Source: Miscanthus floridulus
Taxonomy: Eukaryota; Streptophyta; Magnoliopsida; Poales; Poaceae
Direction: 5' to 3'
Assembly (NCBI RefSeq): GCF_019320115.1
Contig: NC_089591.1
Location: 56,854,078-56,918,077 of the forward strand
DNA length: 64,000 bases
This document shows, piece after piece, positions 1 through 13,000 of the stretch. The notes beneath the pieces are model-generated. The model saw nothing but the letters and a program-made list of their open reading frames with translations. It was not told the origin of the DNA and searched no databases. How positions within the stretch are numbered: the first letter of the stretch is position 1; each line of letters begins with the position of its first letter. Position numbers and translations under genes: made by a program.

Positions 1-503
1 CTGACACGTTTGTCCCACTGGCAAATGGTTTCGGGAACTGATTGTGATTGATATGCAACCATCTGCGTGTACACGGCAGAAACGCAGAACTACACACGAG
101 ACACCGCACTCAAGACTCATGTAAAGGTTAGTGGCAGTCACAATCAAAGGCGATGTCCCTCACAAATTGAACGAAAAGGTGAGATCCATGCCGTGCAAAT
201 TATATAATGTCGGCAAATGTAATCCAAAGCGTATTTGTCTGTAAGCACTCGACACATCAATGATCAATCAATCGTTCCTTTCTACAGAATACTACTCCCT
301 GCGTGTATATGGTTCTAAACAAGGGCAGAGGCAGAGCAAAAGGCACACGTAAGCTCAGTATAAAAAATCTAGTTAATCCAAACAGCCTAGCTTATAGTTT
401 ATTTAACCACCAAATTTATAAAAAGCTATTAACTGGTTCCATCTGGCTATTATACTGCAGATTATAAAAAGTATAGTTAATTCAAACGGGCTTAATCCCT
501 TTA
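1..503. other. Intergenic, no gene seen
   Basis: AT-rich sequence without a convincing reading frame. Around 355-495 there are two direct copies of a gttaatccaaac-like motif, possibly the remains of a small transposon, but no paired termini were found. Confidence 0.5.
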
Positions 504-1142
504 GGCTATGTTTGGATCCTTGGAATTGAAATCTATTCTGATAATCATAATGTAGGCATAAATCAATTCAATTAATATGGCCGTATGCGGAATATATTTG
601 TATATTTTTGTTGGCCACATGAGGGAGGTAATTATGTGTTGCACTTGTGCTGTAGCGGAGCAATTTCGAAGAGCGTGCTATAAGCTGCAGAGTAAGGGCC
701 TGTTTGGTTTCCATAAGTCAGGTGACTTATTAAGTCAGGTGACTGAAAACCAGTGACTTATAAGTCATGCCTGTTTGGTTGTAGATGACTTATAAGCTCA
801 TTAAAGGTGTGGGCCCCACACAGAAAAGGGTGACTTATAAGTTTTAAGCAGGGGTAAACCAACTTAAAACTTATAAGCAGGGGTGACTTATAAGTTGGTG
901 GTGTTTGGCAAAATAAGTCGCTTATTTCACTTTTTAACTTATAAGTAGGTGACTTATTTGGAACCAAACATGCCCTAAAAACATATCATGAGGATTTATG
1001 GAATCAAATTCTAACACTCACCCCCTAAATTTAAGGCAAGATTATATCTAAACTTTGAAAACTTATGGAATGTTAAATTTCAAATAGCCTAGTTCATAAA
1101 GTAATTCCAATTCCTTCAAAATTAAAGGATCTGGACGGGCCC
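504..1142. mobile_element. MITE-like element with TTA duplication, host of a nested MITE
   Basis: The left end GGCTATGTTTGGATCCTT and the reverse complement of the right end (GGGCCCGTCCAGATCCTT) form an imperfect terminal inverted repeat. Both ends are flanked by TTA (501-503 and 1143-1145), as expected for PIF/Harbinger-type (Tourist-like) elements. There is no transposase, so it is non-autonomous. A second MITE sits inside it (696-975), which accounts for its length of 639 bp. Confidence 0.6.
696..975. mobile_element. Tourist-like MITE nested in another MITE
   Basis: A 280-bp element begins GGGCCTGTTTGGTT and ends AACCAAACATGCCC, flanked on both sides by TAA (693-695, 976-978). The interior is full of 'acttataagt' motifs in both orientations and can fold on itself. 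Terminal sequence and TAA duplication are those of Tourist/PIF-Harbinger MITEs of grasses. It has no coding capacity. Confidence 0.8.
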
Positions 1143-1473
1143 TTAGCTTTTTTTTTTCCTAACAAAAGTATTAATTTACCGTACTCACATCCAAAAGACT
1201 ACATATCCCACATACTACAACTATGAAAACCTCTACTTCCAAAAGACTAAGCTTACAGGTCTTGTATAAGTGTCTTGTTCAAATACTAATAATAAATATA
1301 AAAAATAGGATTACCTTTACCAATTTGAGTACTTGAATATGGGTCAACAGATTTGACCATAGTGAAATTGACCACCTAAGCTAGGTCGTGACAAATACTA
1401 AACATTTAGCTACAACTGAAATGTCTATGAAATGAAGAGCAATAATTATTTTCAAAAACAAACTCATTATTGA

Positions 1474-1645
1474 GTGGATGGAAATATGTATCGTGACAAT
1501 ATTCATATTGAATCTAATTATGTTATGTTAAGTGGATGTAATTATTCATTGTGACAATATTGTCATAACAAATCTAATTATGTTATCTTGGATGGAATTA
1601 TGTATTGTGACAATATTTTTATAATGAATCTAATTATGTTAACTT
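1474..1645. repeat. Three-copy tandem repeat, about 58-bp unit
   Basis: Three consecutive diverged units start at 1474, 1532 and 1590 (58, 58 and 56 bp). Each has the order gtggatg, then gtgacaatat, then aatctaattatgtta. The copies differ from each other at several positions, so the array is old. No coding frame is associated with it. Confidence 0.8.
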
Positions 1646-2723
1646 CAGTTATCAATCTTTATAAAATTTTGAATACTTTTTGTCAAAGGTAAACAAAAAT
1701 TTAATTGTTTTATGAACGGTAGGAATGAAAATTGTGACTCTTTAGTTAGTATAGTATACGAAACATTATGGATTAGAGAATTAGAGCAGTGCTCTCTCCG
1801 TCGCACAAACAGTATCATGCTATCATTTGAATTTTGTCACATACGTGTCATTCTCACAATGCACCTTTCTTTTCTCCCAATATAGCTGTCTCTATCTTTC
1901 TCCTCCTCGTTTCCTATGCACAGCACCTTTTTCACCTCACCTTAAATGGATATGAATTACACGCGTGCATGGAAAGTTGAGAATGATTTGCGTAGCTTAG
2001 CCAACAATCAAAAGGCGATACTGCCTAGAGCAGCCAGCCAAAAAAAAAAAGTCTTGACATGACAAATGCAAATGCGCGATGGAAGGTTATTTTTTTTTGA
2101 AAGGGCATAAAGCATAGCTTGTTAGGCGATCCACGAGTCGCATAGTACGCTAGTTCCGATTGATCAATTTTGGTTTTAAAATTGATACTCGCCTTATTTG
2201 GCACAATGATTGAACATTTCTTCTTTATGACTACTAAATAGCTTTTATGATATGGGACCGTGGATTGCGTGACTCAATGGCGTAACTCACAAATCAAATA
2301 GAAAAGCATGGATAGGATAACAACGTCATCGAGGAAGAACGCTTCAATATGCATCCATGACTAAGCAGTAAGCACTTCTTTTCCATGAAAGAAAGCTGAC
2401 TGCATGGAGCTAGTTATTTTTAATAAAACACCTTAATACAACTCTTCTTTTGGAGAATCGACTCAACAAGCTAAGATTCCACCATAATAAATCCGATTTT
2501 CAAAACACAGTACAAAAAAAACGCTCATATACATGCATCCTATGAATGTACACAAGCACACACACTATCCTATTTATAAGTACATTTGAGAGGCTAATAG
2601 ATCTTGAGATTAGTGAAATCATCACAAACGCCTTGCTATTAGTGAATACGTTGTCTACTACCAAAAAAATATCATCGTTGAATCCTGAAATAAATCTAAG
2701 AAAATATGAGCATTATAGCTAAA

Positions 2724-2820
2724 CAATATTAATGTTGAGAACTGAGTATATATTGGCTAAGATCCTAGTCAATATTAATGTTAATATTGAGAACTCGGTC
2801 TATATTGGTTAGGATCCTGG
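2724..2820. repeat. Two-copy tandem duplication, about 46-51 bp
   Basis: The block starting caatattaatgtt at 2724 is repeated from 2770 with a short insertion; both copies contain gagaact, then tatattgg, then gatcct. It is a local duplication with no obvious function. Confidence 0.65.
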
Positions 2821-4235
2821 GTTCGTACAGAGGAGTCTAGTCATCTGGATATGAGACTCGAACTCGGTATGAATTAAGGCCTTTTTTTTTGCACAACTCT
2901 AAATAGCTTCGACTCTTCGCTAAAGTGCGTGGAGGAGCTGGAGCTGGTAAATAGACCTTAGCATTTTGCGGGCTAGACCAAAAAAACCCTTGTCTATTTT
3001 GTGCCAAAAAAATACCATCCATGACCGTCCCAACGAATGAATCGGGCCTAATTTTCCGGTAGTGTAAACTAGCTAAAATAAATATTTCAGACGGACCTCG
3101 GACCGAGAAAAAAGTTTATGGGTAGCGGGATCTCTATCAAGGCCCTGCCCACTAAGGTTCGTGGGTGGACCAAAATTTAGCGGGCTCAGACCAGACCCGC
3201 AAGCTAGGCCGGGCTCATTTTGCTCAGGTCTATGGCTTCACCGGCTCCTAATTCATTTTGAGTTGAAAGAGAAAAAGATCTTTGCTACAGTGCACAAAGA
3301 AGCCGAAGGCGGAGCCATCCAACACTCTACCAAACCGGGCCTAAATTTTGGAAAAGAAACAGTACATCAACACGATGAATTAGTTTGGTTGGCATCTTTT
3401 TGCGGTAACTGTTTAGCTCTTTTCTCGCTTCTTCTCTTATGTCATAGATACAAGATACTCCATCTAATCACAGGAACAATAATGTTGTCCTCTACTTTTA
3501 TATATATCAGATGTCTGATTTTTTGTTGTTATTGCTCAATGAACATATAATTTTATCATTATTTTTCTATTAGAGAAATATAAATTATCTCTTATGTTCT
3601 ATTCTTTTAGTTGTACTAGTTGGTTTTATCCAGTTCTCATATGATATTTTAGTATTATCCTAAGTCAAATTTCTCTAATCTTAATGGTGTTTATAGAAAA
3701 ATGTATTAACACCGATAATACCGAATAAAACACTATCAAGGCTTAATTATTAGTGATTGTAATAACATCTAATTGATGTGATACATGTTAGTAAATTTCT
3801 ACATAATTATTAAAATTAGAGAAATTCCAGTTTGAGACAACTAAAATGATCTACAGTTTGTAACGGATGGAGCAACATCTTTCTATGCCTCTTACCTACC
3901 ACCATTGCTTGATCCCAACATGCATGTGCGTCCTAATCAAATAATTGGACCGCCAGGCTTCGATTAGCCATGCCTTTTACTTTCTCCGGCTGCACTGCAG
4001 ACGTTAGAAAAACATAGGTTCCCGCGTGCTTGTCCATTGGAAAATAGCACTTCAATCAGATTCCACATAGAAGCACTACTAATAGTAACACTGTCCATTC
4101 GCAGGTATTTTTTTAATTAAAAAAGGGTACCGATAAGCACGATCAGTCTGCTGAAAATGAGTGATCATCAAAAGCACTGTAGAATAAAAAATCATCATAA
4201 CAAAATAGCAAACCAAAAGGTCTTTCCTTCTAGAT

Positions 4236-4709
4236 TTAGTAACCAAGCATCAGGACAGTCGACAGTGGTTGGAGGTTGGCGCTACTACATTGCCATCCAC
4301 CATGGATGAGGCAGCAGAGACAGAGAGGACGCCTGTCTTCCTCGACAGATTTAGTCGATTTGATGAGCACAAAACAAGTGCCAATCTGCAGCACCAGAAA
4401 GCTCGTCGGCGACGTGCTGGTCGGAGGTGACAGGATGCACGACGAGGATTGATTTTGTCTGGAGGCGAAGGGGGCCGTGCTGTCTCTCGTTCTCGTCTCG
4501 GCTTTCTTTCTCATCGCCATTTTTCTTAGTGATCTTGGCCTGTGATGATACTCCCTCACTTTTTCGTTGTTGTTGGAATGTTGGTGTTGGGAAACGGTGA
4601 TCTTTGGCAATTGTGGAAGTGGTGGCATTTCAGATTGGACATGTGCCCCTACACTTTGTGCTGCTGCCACTTGCAGTGCTTTCAGAAATCCATGATATTC
4701 AGGTGACAT
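4236..4709 (-). pseudogene. Possible exon or gene fragment, unrecognised
   Basis: A 157-residue frame on the minus strand begins MSPEYHGFLKALQVAAAQ. The bases immediately before it (attattagttattacag) look like a plant 3' splice site, which suggests an internal exon rather than a true start. The first 60 or so residues have gene-like composition, with a basic, Arg/His-rich stretch after them. The rest (from about residue 75) is low-complexity and may be read in the wrong frame. I do not recognise the family, and no matching upstream or downstream exons were found. It may be a captured gene fragment or chance. Confidence 0.25.
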
Positions 4710-4718
4710 CTGTAATAA

Positions 4719-6650
4719 CTAATAATCAATGAAACCAACACTCATTTTTACTGAAATAGAGGATCTCTCGAGCTTACTAGAAGATAGGCACGCGTTGTAA
4801 ATGTCAGGGCTTGCACTGGACCTGCAGAAATGGCTAGAATAACAGAGGAATTATTCTAGAGGGAGTGATGATTGTTGGCTGGGGCATTATAACGTGTACT
4901 GAGCAGGTGCAGCAGAGTATAACTAACAAAATGCAGATTAGATTGCAATTATGGTTGGCCCTGGGAATAAAAATGTACACTACCAGGCTGACAAATCGTA
5001 ACACCTCTTTTGTCTTGTGCAGTTGTGCTAGTCAGCAGTAGACAGTCACTATTCTAGTGCACAACTGCTAATTCACCTGCCCATATTTTACGATATTAAA
5101 ATACGACATCCGTTAGAAGTTTATCATCATCATATAATCGGGGCCTGTCAACTTAACATAGTTTCAGTTTGTCAACACTTGGATGGCTGGGTAAAAAACT
5201 GAAAATGCCAAGCGGAACAGATACTCGATCACTTGGAGGTCACTTCTGGCATTTCTCTGCACACATCACCCAGCCTAGAGCTGCACACATCATGGCGTAG
5301 AAACTGGACTGAGCTCAGCTGAGCAACACTCGTCTCGAAGCCTCGAAGTCTTCGCACGCATGTGCAGCTCTTTCTGCAGGCGAGGACAGTCCAGATTTCT
5401 GAGAAAAAAAAGGCATAACACGGCCGGCTTGGCGTGTTGGTTCAACCAATCGCGATAAACTAAGCACCGCGCGCATGCATACTAAATTTCCAACGCGATC
5501 CAGTGAAGTAATGATGACTTGACTGGGTCAAGATTTCCCACAGCTCCAATCGTGACAAGAGCAGAAGGCACAAGCCAAAACAGATGCTCTGATTCCCTTG
5601 TGAATTATTGTGCTGACAAAATTCAGTGGTTGCAGTGAAGGTGAGTGTTCGCAGCAAGAGCGGGGCATGCCTCCTTGATCCTGTCGCTAGCAAATCCCCG
5701 TTGCTGAAAATTGAAATGCTGAAAACGTCTACTCGTAAGCTTGTATACCAAACTTCCATCTGTGATCTGTCTGCTAGAGTTTCAGGCCATTGGCCAATCA
5801 TTGGCCATTGGATGATACTACTGAATCTTCGGTTCATCAGAAATTTACCGGGCGTTTCAGTGGTACTTACGGCAGTTAAATTAATGCAAAGACCATAGCC
5901 AGTCCCCAGTCAGTCAGAACTCAGAAATTCAGAACATGTAGATCGGTCTCTACGGCACGTCCCCAAACGAACCAGCGGAAGCTTGCAAGTTTATATTTTC
6001 GCCAAATTCAGCATAAGACGGCGGTTAATGCATCATTAATTGCTTCAAGGCTGCTCAAACCTCAAGCATCGCCGTGTCAGTTGTCACGTCAGCCCTAAGC
6101 CTCTCCCCGCGACTGCGACTGCGACTGCGGCCAGGACCACGATTTCTCGCCCAAGAACGTGCGTGCGTGCCCGACAGGAAGAAGGGGGTAATGTTCACGC
6201 AAAAGCAACGCATCCGGTTTGCCGTGGATCGGAGCGGACATCGATCGTCGCATCCCCCTCGCCGAACGTCGCGTCGGATCGGACGGAAGATTTGAATCGG
6301 GGTCGACGGCGACGGAAGAGTGAAATGGCGGTCCAGCCGTCCAAGAGATGGGACAGCGCGGAGGGAGGCAGCACCGGCGTCACGCGTGGGAGGAACCCCA
6401 ACGAGCGCGTGACGCGTTTTCCCGGGGCAATGATCGGAGTCGGCGACGGCCCCGGCAAGTGACGCCTGATGACAAGTCTCACGCTGCTCCTGTCGATTTC
6501 TATTTTCGATGTGTTGATTGATTTGCAAACACGAAAGAAGCCGAGCGACTAGTATGCACCCCTCATGAATAAAGCCCATGGTGTTTGAGCCCATGGGCCG
6601 TAGCCCACATGAAACGAAAGCCTAAAGAAGTAGCAAAACAAAGTTGACGT
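4719..6650. other. Intergenic; GC-rich patch at about 5910-6480
   Basis: No supported gene. The segment 5910-6480 is markedly richer in G+C and CpG than its surroundings, and several overlapping open frames on both strands there reflect base composition rather than coding. At 5783-5812 the CCAAT-like sequence ggccattggccaatcattggccattgg occurs as short inverted repeats. This could be an old promoter or CpG island, but nothing downstream confirms it. Confidence 0.35.
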
Positions 6651-6797
6651 TCAGACATGAATTTCCATTCTTTTCGTGTGGTTTCGATGTACAAGTGTAG
6701 ATATTTAAAGAATATAGCATATAACGATCTTTTAGCAGGATATATCAGCAGGAAAGAATCAGTGGGTTACAGAAATCATGTTTCTCTATCGTCAAGA

Positions 6798-7057
6798 CTA
6801 TATTGTAGGTCTATGTGGCATGAACTCATCATTGACAAGTTGGTTCCTCAATACGGCTGGGGAGATCAGCCTCCAGACTGCAAAGGTGAAGACCTCAACG
6901 TTAGCAGCTTCTTAGTTGTGTACAATACAGAACCTTTTAGCAAACATAACTGGATGGCAGACAACGGGGAATAGGCGACTTACTGTATATGCTAGCCGCG
7001 AACCACTCGTTGATGATCTTCACCCATGTACTAGCCCATCCAACATCTATGCTCCAC
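6798..7057 (-). CDS. SERINC gene exons 11-12 (C-terminal part), separated by 19.7 kb
   Basis: Exon 11 (6984-7057) follows an acceptor ataaccag and begins with the G that completes the split Lys codon from exon 10, then reads WSIDVGWASTWVKIINEWFA and ASIY. It ends at a perfect donor (A|gtaagt). Exon 12 (6798-6877) follows cacctttgcag, completes an Ile codon and reads IWRLISPAVLRN and a short polar tail ending in TAG at 6798-6800. The conserved C-terminal motif and matching split codons on both sides show these belong to the gene whose other exons lie beyond 26737. Both exons look intact. Confidence 0.9.
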
Positions 7058-10000
7058 CTGGTTATGAAATGAAGGATGTGAGAGTTGGAGGTGTTAGATG
7101 GATCTCTAATCCTAACTGGACCCAATGGCCCCCCCAGTTGGGCCTTTGATTCGCGCCCTGATCGGGGCCCAGCCCACCATGGTTGGATGCCCATGTCACC
7201 CTGTGCTATAAAAAGAGGTGGGGCCGGCGGCTCTGATTACGAGGTTGACCTGAGCCGAGCTCCCCACCGACACCAAAACCCTAACCCGATCTAGAGAGGG
7301 GCGCAGCCAGTGACGGGAAGCCACCAGCCGCGCCGCCCGCTCCATCGACGTCGACATCTTCACCGCCCTCTTCACCGACCGTCGCTGCCCATGCACAGAC
7401 CACACCGACGAACATGATGGCGTCCTCTGAACCCCCCCCCTCTGCAGTGTCAGGTTCAACACCTTCTCCCTTCCCTCTCTGTCTCTCTAGTTCTACATAT
7501 ATTAGGATGTACTGCGTCTTTTATCCCGAATAGAATCACTCTACTGGCTAGATCTATGATCCTAGTGATCCTATAGCTTCAACAATGGTATCAGAGCCGG
7601 TCCACTAGGTGTAGATCTCGGCAGAGGTGTTAGAAAAGAGAGAAAGGTCAGATCCGATTCGGATCTGAGAAGACAAAGGGTTCGGTTGAACCCTAACCCT
7701 AACTGGGTTAAGGAAAGGGGAAGAAGAAGAGGGTTTCGGCCTTAAGAACGTAAGAGCCGAACCCTAAACCCATGAAGACTTCACGGGAAAGATAAACAGT
7801 GAAACCCTAACAAGAAAAGAAACCCTAACCCTAGATCCCCAATCGGTTGAATCCGAGAAGAACAAAAGAAAGAAGCAAATCAGAGGAGGATGTTGGGGAA
7901 GGGGAGGCCTATCTCACCACTGTGTAGCGCTGCTGCCTCGCTGGTGCGCGGGGAGAAGAAGGCCGAGCCGGGGGCGCTGCTCGCCGGGCTCCGGCCAAAG
8001 AGGCGTCGTGGCTAGGCCGCTCGACGGCGGCGCGCTCACCCACTGGGGAGCGCGCACGCCGGCGAGGGGGCGGGCGACGACGCCATCGCTCCACCGTTTC
8101 GCCCGCTCGACTCGCTCGGACTGTGGCTACGCTGTGGGGAGAGTGGCGAAGAGAGAGAGAGAGAGCACAGAGAGTGAATTAGGGTTTTCCCCGAGGGCGC
8201 CGCGGCGTCGGTTTTTATTCCTAGCGAAGTCGACGCGCGATCGTCCGATGCTAGGTGAACGAACGAGCGTGATCAGGCCAGCGATCGGCCCAGGCGGGAG
8301 CGTGCGCGGGCGGCTTTGCCGGCCCAGGCCCAGATTGCGGTCTGGGAGGCACAGCGCGTGCGTCAAGGGAGTTGGCCCGGGCCATTTTGCCGGCTGGGCC
8401 GAATGAACAGTGCTGAAATGAATCAGTTTTTTGTTTTTTCCAGTAAATATTTATTTCCTAGAAAATGAATAAATGGTTTAAAGAAAATAGAAAAGAGAAT
8501 TTTCCTGTGGATAAAATTCACTAAATTGAGATTTATTTTCTGCTGCGTATTTAAAGATATTATTTTTATTATTAAATTCGAACCAACGGGAGAATTTAAT
8601 TTTGAAAAATAGATATATTTTAATTGATTATAATATTGTTATTATTCTGACCAACATTGATTAATGGTAATATTATAATGTTATTTATGATGAGTTTTGT
8701 CATGCATTAATTCTATTTCTGCCCAATGGTGATGTAGAGTTGGTGTAGAGGACAATTATATGTTTTAATTTTGACCAACGTTGGAACTAAGCCATGCAAT
8801 TGTTTTTGTTATTATTTATGTTCTCACTCTATATGAATTGTGCTTTCAGGCGGATACAACTTGATGGGTTGTATCAAAGAGATCCCCACTCTCAAAGGTG
8901 ATAACTACACGGAGTAGAAGAAAAAGATTGACCCGACCTTATCTTGGCTGAGGTGGACTGGGTAGTCACCTCACATTGACCCGGCCTTATCTTGGCTGAG
9001 GTGGACTGGGTAGTCATCTCACCGTGTCCCACTGAGCCTGTGGCACCGATGAGGGAGACAAACAAGGCTGATGCCGCTTGGGCAACCAAAGAGAGGGATT
9101 TTACATCCTAAAGAATGTCCTATGACCTTGAGCATAGGAAGTGGGTCACTGCCAACAAGAAATATTTGGCTGTGATAAAGGACACGATTGAGCCTGTAAT
9201 TGTGGGCTCAATCCCAGAGTGTGATTGTCGGTGCGGGACCCATGGGATACCCCACAGGGAAGGGAGAAGAACTAGCCTGACTAGGATTCTTCCTCTATAA
9301 TCTTAGTAATAGTATTATCCTGTAATCCTACTAGGAACTCTCATTGTAAACCGACTAGGACTCTGGCCTCCTGACTATATAAAGGAGAAGAGGGCTCCTT
9401 GAGTCGGGAGTTCAGACAACAATTGTACGACACAACACTTTACAATCAATCCAACACAAAGGCTAACGCCGACTGGACGTAGGGCTATTACTCGATCAAT
9501 GATCGAGGGTCCGAACTAGGTTAAATCGACTGTCTCTTGTGTTTACCGTCGAGTTCTACATACTCTGAAGCCCAAACATACTGCCTCGGAGACCCCCATG
9601 GTAGGCTATCGGTGGTCAAACATCGACAGCTAGCGCGCCAGGTAGGGGCTTTCGACGATTTTGCATCCGAGAGCTCGATGGACCTCGATAACATGATCTT
9701 CTCGAAGGGATCAATCTTCATCTTCGGTTCATGGATCTACGAGGCAGGCAACGACGACAAGCTCCAAGGCCGTCTCCTCGAAGATTCGGATCATCATCAG
9801 GACTTTTTTATTTCGACGACAACAATAGATCAGCTTGCCAAAAGATTCGCGCAGTTTGTAATTTCCGATCCAACTTGGATTCTGCGACTTCATGCATCCG
9901 ATTCGAACTCAAGTTCCGCTTCCGAGACTAAGTCTTATCCTAGTTCTTTCGGAAAACCGAGTTCTTTTCTGAAAAAGCTCTGGAACATGACGTCAACCTA

Positions 10001-13000
10001 TCAAGAGTACTACTCAGAATACACTCAGAATACTTCAAAGAAGTTGGGTCCTCTTCCGTTCGGACTCCACAACATGGCGACGTCTAATCAGACATGGCCC
10101 GAAGAATTCCTCGATCCGGTGCTCAGAATGCCACTGAAGGGAGCCTAGGAAGGTCTCGTTCTAACTATAACTTCTCAAGACTGCATCGTTCACTGGCCAG
10201 GTACCATTCCTGAGGATGACGACACCCAACTAGTCGACGATACGACGACGAAAACTCTACCCTACCAAGAAGGAGATTCGATCTATGACCTTGAAACATC
10301 TACTGAAGTTATCAACAGCTCTGGTAGTATGGAAATCAACGACGATGACAGAACAACTCACGCTAGAGAAGTATTCATGATTCGCCGTCCTCGATCACCA
10401 TTGATCCCCCAGAAGTACCTGACGTGAGGTCTTCAGATGAATCCGAATCCAACATATCACCATTTATCTAGGGGCACGATGGTGAGACTGAGAGTCAGAG
10501 GCAAGCGAGAGAAAGAAAGAACAAATTGAAACAAAGATGTCAACGCCGTGCTAAGCAGCGAAAAGACACTTGGATCAAGTATGAATCAGACCTAGCCGAG
10601 TATAATAGAAGAAAATTAGAACGAGAGGTTGAAGAAGAACGAGCAGCAAATACACCCTACGATAAGATTTGAGAAGCACTAGAAGAACTCAAGGCGACCT
10701 TATATCCCAATGAAAAACAAGAACAGCTCCGAGATTTTTTGTGATCAACAGTCCTTAAAACGCACGACGGAAGGGCAACGTCTCATGAACAGGAAGATCA
10801 AAATCAAAGGAAGTCCGCTTTCGAAAGACTTGGACCAAGTGGAAGTCACAACGGAGAGAGCCGAAGAAATCACAGTCAAAACAACCGAGTCGAGCAACCA
10901 AGAAAGACCAGAAGCAAAGCACCTACTCGGACAGCCACGCAGAGCTACTCTCACCAAGACGACAGTTGGCAAGAAGGGGGGCATAGAATCAGAATATACG
11001 GAAGCCAAAATGCATGATAGATTCCCCTGTTTTGCGAATCGACTTGCTTCAATACGACTACCTCACAAGTTCAAGCCGTCCAACCACTCCAAGTATGATG
11101 GCAAGACCAAACCAAATCAATGGCTCAGGATTTACTCATAATTGATTGAATTGGCCGAAGGAGACGATGACATCAAAACCTTGTTCTTTCCCACGGCCCT
11201 AGAAACCATGCCACTCCAATGGTTTGACAAATTGAATCCAGGATCAATCAGAAATTGGGAAGATTTGCAAAGAGTTTTTTGTGAAAATTTCACGGGAATC
11301 ATTACACATCCAATCACCCACACAGAGTTAAAAGGACTCAAGCAGAAGGGAGGTGAAAGTCTCAGAAATTACTATCGATGATTTGGCGAACTACGAGCTC
11401 AAGTACATGACATCACACAACAAGAAGTAATTGAAGCCTTCTCTTACAGAATCATGGCTAGGTGGCAATTTCAAGACTTCTGCAAAGAAAACCCAAGAAA
11501 CAATGAAGAATTCAGAAGAACAGTAAAAAAATGATTACTGCAGAGGAGAAGACACGAGAAAGATTTCTGGATAAAAACAACAGAGACAACCCGGACAGGC
11601 AAATTCCTCGAAACAGCAGACATCAGGAGAGAAAGCGTGGTCCAGACAACACAATAGCAATGGCTGACAAATCAAAGAAATTTACCAAGCCCAGAAGATA
11701 TGACAACATTGAGAACATACGTTGCCCCTTGCACCCCAACGGAAAACACACCATCGGAAATTGCTACACCTTCAACAAAAGATACACTAGAAAAGATAGT
11801 AAGGGAAACAATAAAGAAGACAATCAGAAAAAAGGAGACAACCTTGAAGACAAGGGATTCCAAAAATCTAGGGGAATAGTGGCAGTAATCTTTGCTGGGG
11901 TTCCAGATTTTAGAAGCAAACATCAAGAAAAACTAGCGTTATGAACCATCATGGCAGCAGAACCTGCTACACCAAGATATCTCAATTGGTCAGAGTATCC
12001 AATCCAATTTTCAAGAGAAGACCAATGGACCAGCGTAGAAAATGCAGGCCATTACCCACTGGTTCTAGATCCAACCATCACCGGTATGACCGTTACAAAA
12101 GTACTAATCGACGGAGGAGCTGGACTCAACATCATTTTTTTCAGAAACTCCAAGGAAGATGGGACTACAACTCACCGGGATGATCACACCAACAAGCACA
12201 CCTTTTTATGGCATAGTACCCGGCAAGGTAGCAATGCCACTTGGACAAATCACTCTACCGGTTACCTTTGGAACTCCCTCAAACTACCGTACCGAGTTCA
12301 TCAAGTTTGAAGTCGTAGACTTCGATTCATCATATCACGCAATCCTCGAGCGCCCGGCACTAGCAAAATTTATGGCAATACCGCATTATCCGTACATGTT
12401 GCTTAAGATGCCAGGGCCTAACAGTGTTCTTTCTCTTCGAAGTGATTTAAAGCGCGCATTTGACTGTGATGTTCAGGCTATTCAAATTGTAGCAAGAGCG
12501 CAAGCAAACGATGGAAGAAAAGAAATAGTCACTATTGCCGCAGAAATAAGTCAAGAAGAACTAGGGATACCGGCTAAAAAGCCAAGCATCCTAGCACCAC
12601 CAAAAGAAGCCAACGTCAAGCAAATCGACCTGAGCACCGGTGATCCCTCAAAAATAGCAATCATCAGTGCACACCTATCAACAAAATAGGAACTCATGCT
12701 CACCAACTTTCTTCGAGACAATAAAGATATCTTCGCTTGGAAGCCGACCGACATGCCAGGGGTCCCAAGAGAGTTGGCTGAGCATAGAATTGATGTCAAT
12801 GAAGGCTCCAAGCCTGTGAAACAACAACTACGATGATTCTCTCCCGACAAGAAGGCAGCAATTAAAAAGGAAATTACAAAACTAATGGCAGCCGGATTCA
12901 TCAGAGAAATCCTTCATCCAGATTGGCTAGCAAACCCAGTTCTAGTGTAGAAAAAGAATACGGACGAATGACGCATGTGTGTCGACTACACAGATCTCAA

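Larger units (their letters stand above)
1146..4200. other. Intergenic, AT-rich, no gene supported
   Basis: No reading frame here shows a recognisable family or plausible exon structure. It holds two small tandem repeats (1474-1645 and 2724-2820). A degraded sequence ending in 'gtaacggatggag' near 3860-3888 resembles one end of a Stowaway MITE without a visible partner end. Confidence 0.5.

Noticed and set aside
3855..3900. Stowaway-like terminus
   Set aside because: Only one end resembles a Stowaway TIR. No partner end or TA duplication was found, so it is not called as an element.
6040..6594. Several long overlapping frames on both strands in a GC-rich patch
   Set aside because: High G+C lowers stop frequency in all frames. 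No domain, splice pattern or homologous motif supports any of them.
6657..6974. Plus-strand ORF of 105 residues before the copia element
   Set aside because: The same DNA encodes exon 12 of the minus-strand SERINC gene with correct splice sites and family motifs, so the plus frame is a shadow.
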